Counted from the first letter of the stretch, positions 1 to 5,398 are shown. The stretch: 6,735 nucleotides of DNA from Spirochaetaceae bacterium (GCA_031268255.1 JAIRXO010000069.1:1-6735), one strand, 5' to 3'. The notes: generated by a model from the sequence alone, not told the origin. Program-made: numbers and translations.

Positions 1-200
1 ACTCTTTCGGCTGTTTCCACGAATAAAAGCTCTTTTGACTCGTAAAAAAGATAAAACGCGCCGGGGGAAATGCCGCACCGCGAACAAAGGTCCCTGATGT
101 TGGTTTTTTGATACCCATAGAGGTTCCAGCATTCTTCACAGGCCGCTCTAAGTTTTTCATTGATTATATTCCGTTCCTGTTCGGAAAACGCCTTAGCCAT
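1..200 (-). CDS. TetR/AcrR-family transcriptional regulator, N-terminal part (C-terminus outside window)
   Basis: Reading the minus strand from the ATG at 200-198 gives 66 codons with no stop before the window edge. The translation starts MAKAFSEQERNIINEKLRAA and contains GYQKTNIRDLCSRCGISPG followed by AFYLFYESKELLF. This is the three-helix TetR DNA-binding domain: helix 1 at about residues 8-25, the helix-turn-helix at about 33-52 with the typical aromatic FYxxFxSK turn after it. The ligand-binding domain lies outside the window, so neither inducer nor targets can be guessed. A Shine-Dalgarno-like AGGCGG sits 4 bases before the ATG, a slightly short spacing. The gene has its own promoter and a palindrome over the expected transcription start (211-264), which suggests autorepression. 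It lies downstream of the TrmH-like gene on the same strand but appears to be transcribed separately. Three cysteines (C39, C42 and nearby C24) are visible in the short DNA-binding domain. Confidence 0.88.
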   Translation of the reverse strand, partial: MAKAFSEQERNIINEKLRAACEECWNLYGYQKTNIRDLCSRCGISPGAFYLFYESKELLFVETAER

Positions 201-210
201 ATATCCGCCT

Positions 211-235
211 ATGAATACATAAATTTTATGTTCAT
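211..235. promoter_or_regulatory. Imperfect palindrome, candidate TetR-type operator
   Basis: On the plus strand the arm ATGAATACATAAA faces TTTTATGTTCAT, whose reverse complement is ATGAACATAAAA. The arms match apart from a 2-base insertion (TA) in the left arm. The site begins immediately downstream of the -10 box at 236-241, so it would cover the transcription start of the TetR-type gene and sit just before its Shine-Dalgarno. That is the usual place for an autorepressor operator. Binding by this protein is inference from position and symmetry. Confidence 0.5.
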
Positions 236-264
236 AGTATAGACGTATTCACCACATGAGACAA
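236..264 (-). promoter_or_regulatory. Sigma-70 type promoter of the TetR-type gene
   Basis: On the minus strand TTGTCT (264-259, 4 of 6 to TTGACA) is followed by a 17-base spacer and TATACT (241-236, 5 of 6 to TATAAT). The spacing is ideal. Transcription would start near 229-230, giving a leader of about 30 bases to the ATG at 200. It makes the TetR-type gene independent of the TrmH-like gene upstream. Confidence 0.6.
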
Positions 265-289
265 GGGCGGTTGGGAAATGCGCCCCCCT

Positions 290-1159
290 TTATATCAGTG
301 TCTGCGCCCATGTGTGGAGGGCTATGCCCGCGGCCACGGCGACATTGAGGGAGCCTTTGGCGCCGTAGCTGGGTATGGTGAGCCGGCCCAGGGAGGCTGA
401 GTCCAGTGCTTTTCCGCTGAGGCCCAGTTCTTCGGAGCCTATGAGCATGATGCCCTGTCCGGGGAAGGAGAATTCTCCGGGGGCAAGGCCGCCGCTTTCC
501 AGGGCAAAAACAGGGAGTCCTGTTGATGCGAGTTCTTCAAGGGGTTCGGGGCCGCCGCGGCGCCAGGGGACAATGTCCACGCAGCCCATGCTGCTCCTTT
601 TGGCCCGGCTGTGTTCGGGGTCGGCGCAGAGGGGGGAGAGGATGATTTTTTCTACGCCGAAGGATTCGGCGCTGCGGAATATGGCTCCTACATTAAAGGG
701 CGAGCGTATGTCTTCAAGATAAATCAACATTCCGGGAAAAATACGCCGTCTTGACGGATCAAGTTCTCCGCTTTGGTCAAGAAAATCCCAGTCGGCGGTC
801 TGTTTTCCTGTTTCAGAAAGAAGTATGTGCTTTATGGTATTGAGTGCCCGCCGCACGGAGGGGCCGTCCTGTTCGGGGGAGGCTTTTTCTTTGAGGGTGT
901 CGCGGGCTTCCCTGAGGGCCGCTGCCCGGGCGGGAGAAAAATCCGGGTCCATGACGAGTAACGCGGCAAGTTCCGCCAGAACCGGCCTTGTCAGGGGCGG
1001 CCTTGTCAGAGGCGGTTCCTGGTTTTTGAATTCCCTTCCGCTTTTACCCGGAACGCCTGACGCGCCGGAAAGTCTTTCTTCGGCAAAACGTATCAGTTTA
1101 AGAATTTTTCTCAGGCGTTGATGGCGGGGGAGTCTTTCGAGTTTTGAAAGTGAAATCAC
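290..1159 (-). CDS. TrmH/SpoU-family RNA 2'-O-ribose methyltransferase
   Basis: The product is 289 aa, starting at a GTG preceded by AGAAAGG with an 8-base spacing. The C-terminal half is a SPOUT (SpoU) domain with its three motifs: motif 1 around 156-168 (NVGAIFRSAESFG, with N156 and R162), motif 2 around 240-248 (IGSEELGLS) and motif 3 around 262-279 (IPSYGAKGSLNVAVAAGI, with the conserved S270-L-N272). Such enzymes transfer a methyl group from S-adenosylmethionine to a ribose 2'-OH of tRNA or rRNA, forming the trefoil knot and acting as dimers. The N-terminal ~135 residues are basic, helical and poorly conserved, with a small LTRPP repeat at about 51-60; they probably bind RNA. The target (tRNA G18, 23S G2251 or another site) cannot be read from the sequence, so I give no gene symbol. 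Only 15 bp separate it from the upstream dehydrogenase-like gene, so the two are probably cotranscribed. Confidence 0.9.
   Translation of the reverse strand: MISLSKLERLPRHQRLRKILKLIRFAEERLSGASGVPGKSGREFKNQEPPLTRPPLTRPVLAELAALLVMDPDFSPARAAALREARDTLKEKASPEQDGPSVRRALNTIKHILLSETGKQTADWDFLDQSGELDPSRRRIFPGMLIYLEDIRSPFNVGAIFRSAESFGVEKIILSPLCADPEHSRAKRSSMGCVDIVPWRRGGPEPLEELASTGLPVFALESGGLAPGEFSFPGQGIMLIGSEELGLSGKALDSASLGRLTIPSYGAKGSLNVAVAAGIALHTWAQTLI
984..1015. repeat. Two-copy 15-bp in-frame tandem repeat
   Basis: GGCCTTGTCAGGGGC at 984-998 is followed directly by GGCCTTGTCAGAGGC at 999-1013, one base different. On the coding (minus) strand this makes the doubled peptide LTRPPLTRP in the linker of the TrmH-like protein. 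The period is five codons, so copy-number change would keep the frame. Confidence 0.85.
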
Positions 1160-1174
1160 AGCCGCCGCCTTTCT

Positions 1175-2320
1175 TTAGAAGGCCTGTTTTAGAATATCGT
1201 AGGCATCTTCGGCGGATATGGTCTTTGGCGAATAGGACACAAATTCAAGGTCCCTGGCCGATTCCGCCACGGTAACCAGTTTATCCAGGGAGAGGTCGAA
1301 TTCCTTGAGACGCGCCGGAACTTTGAGCAGGCCCATGCGGCGGCGTATGCTTTCTACGGCCATGTTTGCCGCGTCGGCTACCGGGGCTCCTTCCACAGGT
1401 TCGCCAAGGATGCCGGCTACCTTGGCCATTTTTTCCGGCCTGGCGGTAACCATGCGCTCAAGCACATAGGGGAGCATGGCGGTGGAACACCAGGATTTGG
1501 CTACCGGGAAGCGGCCATTCAGGGCATAGGCCAGGGCTGTCCCTATGCCGGGGGCGCTGGTGGCGCAGCCCAGGGCCATGAGGAGGCCGGCGTTAGTCGA
1601 TCCTCCTACGAGGTCAAAGACGCGGTTTTCCATATAGGAATCCATGATGGAGGCGTAGAGACGCATGCTGTGCTCGAACAGGGCGTCCGAGAGAAAGTGC
1701 GCCCTGGTGGAACAGTAGCCCTCCACGCAGGAGCAGAAGCCGTCAAAGGCCGTGGTAGAGGCGAATTTCTCCGACAGGGATTCCGAGAGTCCGCCGTCTA
1801 TAATGGTCGCCGTACAGATGCCTCTGGGGGTCTTGATGAGTTTGACCGACCTGTCGCGGTGGTCTACGGCGATAAAGGAATCGGAAAACAGGAAGGGGTC
1901 CCTTCCGGTGGTTGGTATGGCCAGGTAGGGGAGAAAGGATTCGTCAGGGTTTTTTCCGTCCAGGAGTTCGAAAACCGGCGCCGAAGAATTAGCCAGCATG
2001 GCGCAGAGTCTGGCTGTCGCCTGGGTTTTAAGTCCCCCGAAGCCCACGATAATCGAGCAGCGCGCGCCCCTGGCAAGATCGGCGGCGGTTTCGGCCACCG
2101 CCGCGGTAGCCTGGGCGGGTATGTCGTCAAAGACCAGGGTTTCGACATTGGCGTTTTCAAGAATCGAAAGAAGCCGGTCTATGAATTTGTTTTCGTACAG
2201 AACCTGTTCGGTAAGTATGAAGGCTTTTCCGCCCCGGGCCGCGCAGAGGGGTCCCGCACGGTTTATCGTGTCCATGCCTATGATGATTTCAGGATCAAGT
2301 TTGAAGGATATATCAGTCAT
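1175..2320 (-). CDS. Iron-containing alcohol dehydrogenase-fold protein with degenerate active site
   Basis: 381 aa from the ATG at 2320-2318, which has GGGGGAG 9 bases upstream. A longer reading frame starts at 2371, but those codons lie in a terminator hairpin, so I use the inner start. Length and layout fit group III Fe-dependent alcohol dehydrogenases: an N-terminal dinucleotide-binding half (IIVGFGGLKTQATA at 90-103, IPTTGRD at 135-141) and a helical half (FDGFCSCVEGYCS at 192-204, then 255-290). Key residues are changed. Aligning by eye to the FucO-type pattern, the metal Asp is kept (D193), but the three metal histidines become S197, T261 and K275, and another active-site His becomes Y265. 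The GGGSxxD pyrophosphate motif reads GFGGLKT and the TAGTGSE loop is lost. It is therefore unlikely to be a normal Fe/NAD alcohol dehydrogenase; it may be a pseudoenzyme or a changed activity. No frameshift or stop is seen. It is probably cotranscribed with the TrmH-like gene. Confidence 0.82.
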   Translation of the reverse strand: MTDISFKLDPEIIIGMDTINRAGPLCAARGGKAFILTEQVLYENKFIDRLLSILENANVETLVFDDIPAQATAAVAETAADLARGARCSIIVGFGGLKTQATARLCAMLANSSAPVFELLDGKNPDESFLPYLAIPTTGRDPFLFSDSFIAVDHRDRSVKLIKTPRGICTATIIDGGLSESLSEKFASTTAFDGFCSCVEGYCSTRAHFLSDALFEHSMRLYASIMDSYMENRVFDLVGGSTNAGLLMALGCATSAPGIGTALAYALNGRFPVAKSWCSTAMLPYVLERMVTARPEKMAKVAGILGEPVEGAPVADAANMAVESIRRRMGLLKVPARLKEFDLSLDKLVTVAESARDLEFVSYSPKTISAEDAYDILKQAF

Positions 2321-2345
2321 CGTTTTTAGCTCCCCCGTAGTACCG

Positions 2346-2397
2346 AAAAAAAAGGCGGAACCCCGCGGCACCCCTTAAGGAATGTCCTGGCTCCGCC
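2346..2397 (-). terminator. Rho-independent terminator after flgM
   Basis: On the minus strand GGCGGAGCC (2397-2389) pairs with GGTTCCGCC (2362-2354) over 9 bp with one G-U pair, followed by eight T (2353-2346). The loop of about 26 bases contains the small palindrome CCTTAAGG. It starts about 22 bases after the flgM stop, so it ends the flgM transcript. It ends only about 25 bases before the ATG of the dehydrogenase-like gene, leaving little room for a separate promoter for that gene. Confidence 0.85.
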
Positions 2398-2418
2398 CTT
2401 CTCTGTGCCGCCCGGCTC

Positions 2419-2703
2419 CTAAAGGCCGAAGGCATCCATTATTTTGTCGGCCGTAGCCTTGATGACAAGGTCATTGAGATAATCAGGATCGTCTATTTTT
2501 TCCTTGAGTTCGGCTATGCGGTCAGCCCTGGTGTCAGGGGCCGCGGACACGATCTCCAGGGCCTGGTAAATTTCGGCCTTTTCCTTAGCTTCCCGCGAAA
2601 GGGCTATGGAATCCGCCTGGGAACCGGGGTTTACCTGGCCGCTCCGGCTGGTCTTTTTGCCGGGCTGAATGGGATCTATGGAACCTATCCTATCGATCAT
2701 CAT
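2419..2703 (-). CDS. flgM: FlgM, anti-sigma-28 factor
   Basis: 94 aa. FlgM binds the flagellar sigma factor sigma-28 (FliA/WhiG type) in the cytoplasm and blocks late flagellar gene transcription until the export apparatus is finished; in many bacteria it is then secreted. The sequence has the FlgM pattern: a short start MMIDRIGSIDP, a flexible Gly/Ser/Lys-rich middle (15-30), a DSIALSREAKEK segment at 31-42, and a helical C-terminal sigma-binding part, where APDTRADRIAELKEKI (55-70) is followed by the D-P-D-Y-L-N turn (72-77) and a last helix (78-92). Two ATGs stand in tandem at 2703 and 2700; the AGGA sequence is 7-8 bases before the first, which I take as the start. It has its own sigma-28 promoter at 2774-2800 and its own terminator at 2346-2397, so it looks monocistronic, apart from possible readthrough from rsmI. 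Confidence 0.92.
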   Translation of the reverse strand: MMIDRIGSIDPIQPGKKTSRSGQVNPGSQADSIALSREAKEKAEIYQALEIVSAAPDTRADRIAELKEKIDDPDYLNDLVIKATADKIMDAFGL

Positions 2704-2738
2704 GTTGTTATCCTAATATCCAGTATCGCACGTTTAAA

Positions 2739-2762
2739 AAAAATAATCTACTGATTATTTTT
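2739..2762 (-). terminator. A/T-rich perfect hairpin between rsmI and flgM; candidate terminator or 5'-UTR stem-loop
   Basis: AAAAATAATC (2739-2748) and GATTATTTTT (2753-2762) are perfect 10-bp inverted copies around a TACT loop. On the minus strand the stem ends in a run of eight T. It could end rsmI transcription, although the A/T stem is weak. It also lies about 5 bases downstream of the predicted transcription start of flgM, so it would be the first structure of the flgM leader. Confidence 0.6.
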
Positions 2763-2773
2763 CCTTACATATA

Positions 2774-2800
2774 TTATCGGCGTCAAGGGCCCTAAATTTG
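2774..2800 (-). promoter_or_regulatory. Sigma-28 (FliA-type) promoter of flgM
   Basis: On the minus strand the -10 box GCCGATAA (2781-2774) matches the sigma-28 consensus at all 8 positions. Exactly 11 bases upstream is CAAATTTA (2800-2793), matching 5 of 8 to the -35 consensus TAAAGTTT. Transcription would start near 2767, giving a leader of about 64 bases. The -35 box overlaps the last codons of rsmI. Control of flgM by the sigma factor it inhibits is the standard feedback arrangement. Confidence 0.8.
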
Positions 2801-3502
2801 AGCTTTTTTTCCAGAAACATACACGGAAAATTCGCCTTTTTGGTCACCCCGGACAGCCAGACGGTCCCTGAGTTCAGACGCCCTTCCCCTCAGGTATTCC
2901 TCATGGAATTTGGTCATTTCCCGTCCTACACAAATATACCGTTCTCCATCTAAATCGGCAAGATCGTCAAGCAGCTTGAGGACCCTGAACGGTGATTCGT
3001 ACAGAACAAAGGCCTCGTGCCGCTCAAGCAGTTCCGCGAGCCGCGACCTTCTTTTTCCCGCCTTGGGGGATAGAAAACCCTCAAAAACAACGGTCTTGTC
3101 CATGCCGCCGGCTATACTGACCAGGGCGGCAAAGGCCGATGGTCCGGGTACGGGCAGTACCGGATAACCCGCCTCTGATACCATGCGGACCAGGACGGCG
3201 CCCGGATCGCTTAAGCAGGGGGTTCCGGCATCGCTGGTATAGGCTGCGTCCCGGCCTTCGGCAAGGGCTGAAAGAACCTTTTCGGCGGCAAAACGTTCAT
3301 TTTGGGCTCTGCAGGAGACCATTTTTGCCTTGATTCCCAGGTGATTGAGCAGTTTAAGGGTCTGGCGGGTATCTTCGCTGGCTACAAGGCCGGCCGTTTT
3401 AAGAATTTCAGCGGCCCTGGGGCTTAAATCGCCCAAATTCCCTATGGGAGTGCCGATAATATACAAGGTAGCCACAGGGGTACTATATACGCTGCCCGTC
3501 AT
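2792..3502 (-). CDS. rsmI: 16S rRNA (cytidine(1402)-2'-O)-methyltransferase RsmI
   Basis: 236 aa. RsmI uses S-adenosylmethionine to methylate the ribose 2'-OH of C1402 in the decoding centre of 16S rRNA; with RsmH it makes m4Cm1402. The family's tetrapyrrole-methylase-like fold is clear: LYIIGTPIGNLGD at 13-25, SEDTR at 42-46, YTSDAGTPCLSDPG at 88-101, PVPGPSA at 117-123, FEGFLSPKAGKRR at 140-152, GREMTKFHEEYLRG at 193-206 and a closing KGEFSVYV at 222-229. It is shorter than many relatives (about 270-290 aa) because the small C-terminal extension is absent; the catalytic core is complete. The ATG at 3502-3500 has no strong Shine-Dalgarno; a GTG nine codons further in (V10) is a possible alternative start, also without one. 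The gene is divergent from the zinc-ribbon gene, and its 3' end carries the -35 box of the flgM promoter. Confidence 0.95.
   Translation of the reverse strand: MTGSVYSTPVATLYIIGTPIGNLGDLSPRAAEILKTAGLVASEDTRQTLKLLNHLGIKAKMVSCRAQNERFAAEKVLSALAEGRDAAYTSDAGTPCLSDPGAVLVRMVSEAGYPVLPVPGPSAFAALVSIAGGMDKTVVFEGFLSPKAGKRRSRLAELLERHEAFVLYESPFRVLKLLDDLADLDGERYICVGREMTKFHEEYLRGRASELRDRLAVRGDQKGEFSVYVSGKKAQI
3434..3459 (+). promoter_or_regulatory. Candidate sigma-28 promoter for the zinc-ribbon/aminopeptidase pair
   Basis: The plus strand holds an exact GCCGATAA (3452-3459), with CAAA at 3434-3437, a spacing of 14 bases against the usual 15. It points toward the gene starting at 3552. The octamer lies antisense to the codons of the conserved IIG motif of rsmI (ATT ATC GGC), so it may be forced by the protein sequence and be chance. 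I saw no convincing sigma-70 alternative for this operon. Confidence 0.35.
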
Positions 3503-3551
3503 GCTGACTAGGGGCGGTTTTGAAATCGGCCCTGCTTCTAAAAAGGGTCTT

Positions 3552-3974
3552 ATGGGTTCATATATTCAGGCTTTGGCTCTGTCCATAATAGGCGTTTTTC
3601 TTCTCTGGTTCGGATACACCCTTTTTTTCCGCAATATTGTTCCGGGACCGGGTGTACGCCGGCGCAGAAGGTCCGGGAAGGTTTCCAGCGGCGTTCCCGG
3701 CGCGCCCCGTACCTGCCCGGTATGTTCGGCCCTTCTTGCCAAAGGCGAGCGGGTAAAATCCACCGCCTATCCCTCAATGGGGGGCAAGGACCGGCTCATG
3801 TATATTTCAGGCTGTACCTACTGCCTTGAAGGGGACAGGGTGCGGTCCTGCCCGGTCTGCGGGGCTATTCTCAAGGCAGGCGACATTCTGGTCGCCCACA
3901 TGTATGATAAACCCGGGCGTTCCCATGTCCATGTCATAGGGTGCAGCCAGTGCAAGAAGGTGGGAAAAAAGTGA
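3552..3974 (+). CDS. Membrane-anchored protein with two tandem four-cysteine zinc-ribbon repeats, function unknown
   Basis: 140 aa from the ATG at 3552, which follows AAAAAGGG closely; the open frame reaches back to 3345, but that part is antisense to rsmI. Residues 5-26 form one hydrophobic helix, probably an N-terminal membrane anchor, followed by a basic stretch (RRRRRSGK, 36-43) that should stay in the cytoplasm. The rest holds two similar units: CPVC (55-58) with CTYC (88-91), and CPVC (100-103) with CSQC (131-134). The distances between pairs are 29 and 27 residues, and both units share the CPVC-x-A-x-L-x-x-G start and a (I)-(S/I)-G-C end, so an internal duplication is likely. Each should bind one zinc ion. 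The basic flank and the cysteines suggest a cytoplasmic zinc-ribbon domain near the membrane. I do not recognise a named family. The stop overlaps the next gene's GTG by 4 bp, so the two are translationally coupled. Confidence 0.8.
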   Translation: MGSYIQALALSIIGVFLLWFGYTLFFRNIVPGPGVRRRRRSGKVSSGVPGAPRTCPVCSALLAKGERVKSTAYPSMGGKDRLMYISGCTYCLEGDRVRSCPVCGAILKAGDILVAHMYDKPGRSHVHVIGCSQCKKVGKK

Positions 3975-5089
3975 AAATTTTGTCTCCGGCCTGGTGGGTG
4001 TTTGTGCCGGTTCCGCTGGCCGCGCTGCTTGTTTTGTCCGGGTCCGCCCTTTTTTCGGGCTGTTATACCCTCAAGCAGGGGGCGGCCATGCTGGGCTACC
4101 TCAACCGGGCTGTTCCCCTGGAATCCCTCCTGGAAGTTGAAAGCGGTTCCGGCGCGGAAGGCGATGCGGAAGAAACCAGGCGCTTTGTCGAGCAGGTCTA
4201 CGATATACGCCGCTTTGCCGTGGAAGAACTGGGTCTTAAAGAAAGCAAAAACTACACCCGTTATGTGGAACTTGACCGTGATTACCTTGCCGCGGTGGTT
4301 TCCGCGTCGGCAAAAGACGCCTTTACCCCCTACGAATGGTGGTTTCCCGTGGCGGGCCGGGTTCCCTACAAGGGTTTTTTTGATCCCGCCGACGCCCGCA
4401 GGGAAGCCGAAAAACTCGCCAAAAAAGACCTCGATGTATGGATACGGCCTGTAGACGCTTTCAGCACCCTGGGCTGGTTCCGCGATCCCCTCTATTCATA
4501 CATGCGGAATTATCCTGTCCATGCCCTTGCCGATCTTATCATCCACGAACTGTTTCACGCCACGGTGTACATCAAGGGGGACTCCCGCTTCAATGAGGAA
4601 CTGGCGGAATTTGTGGGGAGAGAAGGTTCAAGGCTTTATATCGAAAGCCGCTACGGAAGCGGTTCCGATGAGTACCGCGCCCGGACAAGTCCCAATCTTG
4701 ACAACGCCGCCTTTGTGGCCTTTATCCACGGCCTTATCGCCGAGCTTGAGGCGCTCTACTCAGGCGGCGGCAGCAGGGAAACCATACTTGAACAAAAGGC
4801 CGCTGTCATCAAGGCGGCCCAGGAGCGTTTTGCTTCCGAATATGACAGCCGCTTTGAGAGCGAGAACTACCGCTTCTTCTCCGAGATGGAAATAAACAAC
4901 GCGTACCTGGCCCTCTACAGGCTCTACTACGCCGAGGATAATTATCTTGAAGAACTCATGGCGCGTTCAGGCGCTGACCTTAAAGCCTTTATCGCCGCGG
5001 CAAAAACAATTACCCAAAAAGGCGGCGCCCGGCGGGAGAGCGCCCGCGTCAGGCTCGAAGGGGCGCTGTTATCCGAAACCAGTTTCTGA
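3971..5089 (+). CDS. Predicted lipoprotein zinc aminopeptidase, COG4324/PF10023 type
   Basis: 372 aa from a GTG that overlaps the previous stop (GTGA), with AAGGTGGG six bases upstream; an ATG at 3941 in the same frame lacks this support and would add 10 residues. Residues 1-31 are a lipoprotein signal: K2, a hydrophobic core and the lipobox LFSGC ending at C31, so the protein should be lipid-anchored outside the inner membrane. The mature part matches the putative aminopeptidase family: a start YTLKQGAAMLGYL (32-44), FPVAGRVPYKGFF (125-137), STLGWFRDPL (165-174) and the zinc motif HELFH (192-196), with H192 and H196 as ligands and E193 as catalytic base. NEELAEFVG (208-216) supplies a glutamate as third ligand (E209, E210 or E213). 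The C-terminal 150 residues are helical and Glu/Arg/Tyr-rich. The substrate is unknown; cleavage of N-terminal residues from periplasmic peptides is inferred from family naming. Confidence 0.88.
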   Translation: MKILSPAWWVFVPVPLAALLVLSGSALFSGCYTLKQGAAMLGYLNRAVPLESLLEVESGSGAEGDAEETRRFVEQVYDIRRFAVEELGLKESKNYTRYVELDRDYLAAVVSASAKDAFTPYEWWFPVAGRVPYKGFFDPADARREAEKLAKKDLDVWIRPVDAFSTLGWFRDPLYSYMRNYPVHALADLIIHELFHATVYIKGDSRFNEELAEFVGREGSRLYIESRYGSGSDEYRARTSPNLDNAAFVAFIHGLIAELEALYSGGGSRETILEQKAAVIKAAQERFASEYDSRFESENYRFFSEMEINNAYLALYRLYYAEDNYLEELMARSGADLKAFIAAAKTITQKGGARRESARVRLEGALLSETSF

Positions 5090-5127
5090 ACCGGCCTTAA
5101 ACCTTTGACAAAAATATAATTTATTCC

Positions 5128-5154
5128 TAAAGGGCTTTTTTTATAAACCGATAT
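5128..5154 (+). promoter_or_regulatory. Sigma-28 promoter of flaB
   Basis: TAAA (5128-5131) is followed by exactly 15 bases and ACCGATAT (5147-5154), which matches the sigma-28 -10 consensus GCCGATAA at 6 of 8 positions. The spacing is ideal, and flagellin genes are standard sigma-28 targets. Transcription would start near 5161, leaving a leader of nearly 240 bases before the flaB ATG. The spacer holds a run of seven T. Confidence 0.7.
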
Positions 5155-5398
5155 TAAAGAGTGAAGCGGACTAAAGTACGGGCCCGTTGGGCTTCCGTGT
5201 TTGGTTCGGATATCCTCACCCTTCCGGGAGCGGGTGGGTTGAGGGTTCAAGGCACATTTCTGTTATACGGTATTGGAAAATTTTAAAAGAATTTTCCGCA
5301 AAGATAAAGACCGCGCTACGGTTTTTATCACGGCATGGATGCCGCAGCGTATGCCGTCATGGTGACGGCGCCGCTGAAAATGCCAAAGGAGTGAATCT
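5155..5398 (+). other. Long structured 5' leader of flaB
   Basis: The gap between the peptidase stop (5089) and flaB holds no convincing gene. Downstream of the sigma-28 promoter it has four inverted repeats in a row: 5212-5246 (ATCCTCA with TGAGGGT, closing CCC with GGG after one bulged T); 5275-5297 (GGAAAATT and AATTTTCC, 8 perfect bp); 5331-5344 (CGGCA, loop TGGA, TGCCG); and 5345-5376 (CAGCG with CGCTG, inside it GCCGTCA-TGG-TGACGGC). The last is followed by an unpaired stretch with the Shine-Dalgarno AAAGGAG (5385-5391), 7 bases before the ATG. None ends in a T run, so these are leader structures, not terminators. Confidence 0.6.
5331..5391 (+). promoter_or_regulatory. Candidate CsrA-binding region in the flaB leader
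   Basis: The hairpin at 5331-5344 shows GGA (5337-5339) in its four-base loop, and a second GGA (5388-5390) is part of the Shine-Dalgarno, about 50 bases away. A GGA in a hairpin loop paired with a GGA in the ribosome-binding site is the known layout of CsrA repression sites on flagellin leaders in other bacteria. The GGA positions and hairpin are seen; CsrA binding is inferred. Confidence 0.4.

Noticed and set aside
265..285. Hairpin GGGCG...CGCCC after the TrmH-like gene, possible terminator
   Set aside because: Only 5 bp with an 11-base loop and a poor T run (TTGTCT); it also overlaps the -35 region of the TetR-type gene.
375..1121. Plus-strand open frames across the TrmH-like gene
   Set aside because: They are antisense to a gene with clear SpoU motifs and have no recognisable protein features.
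2321..2371. Earlier start for the dehydrogenase-like protein (17 extra residues)
   Set aside because: The extra codons lie in the flgM terminator stem and T run; the inner ATG at 2320 has a good Shine-Dalgarno.
3513..3535. GCCGATTT on the minus strand upstream of rsmI as a sigma-28 promoter
   Set aside because: 6 of 8 match in the -10 but no TAAA-like -35 at 14-16 bases; rsmI is a housekeeping gene.
3345..3551. Upstream extension of the zinc-ribbon frame giving a 209-residue protein
   Set aside because: Most of it is antisense to conserved rsmI codons and has no membrane or zinc feature; the ATG at 3552 is followed directly by the transmembrane helix and has a purine-rich stretch before it.
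5105..5133. TTGACA consensus -35 box ahead of flaB
   Set aside because: At 17 bases spacing the -10 would be TAAAGG (3 of 6), and the nearby TATAAT is only 4 bases away; the sigma-28 promoter explains the region better.
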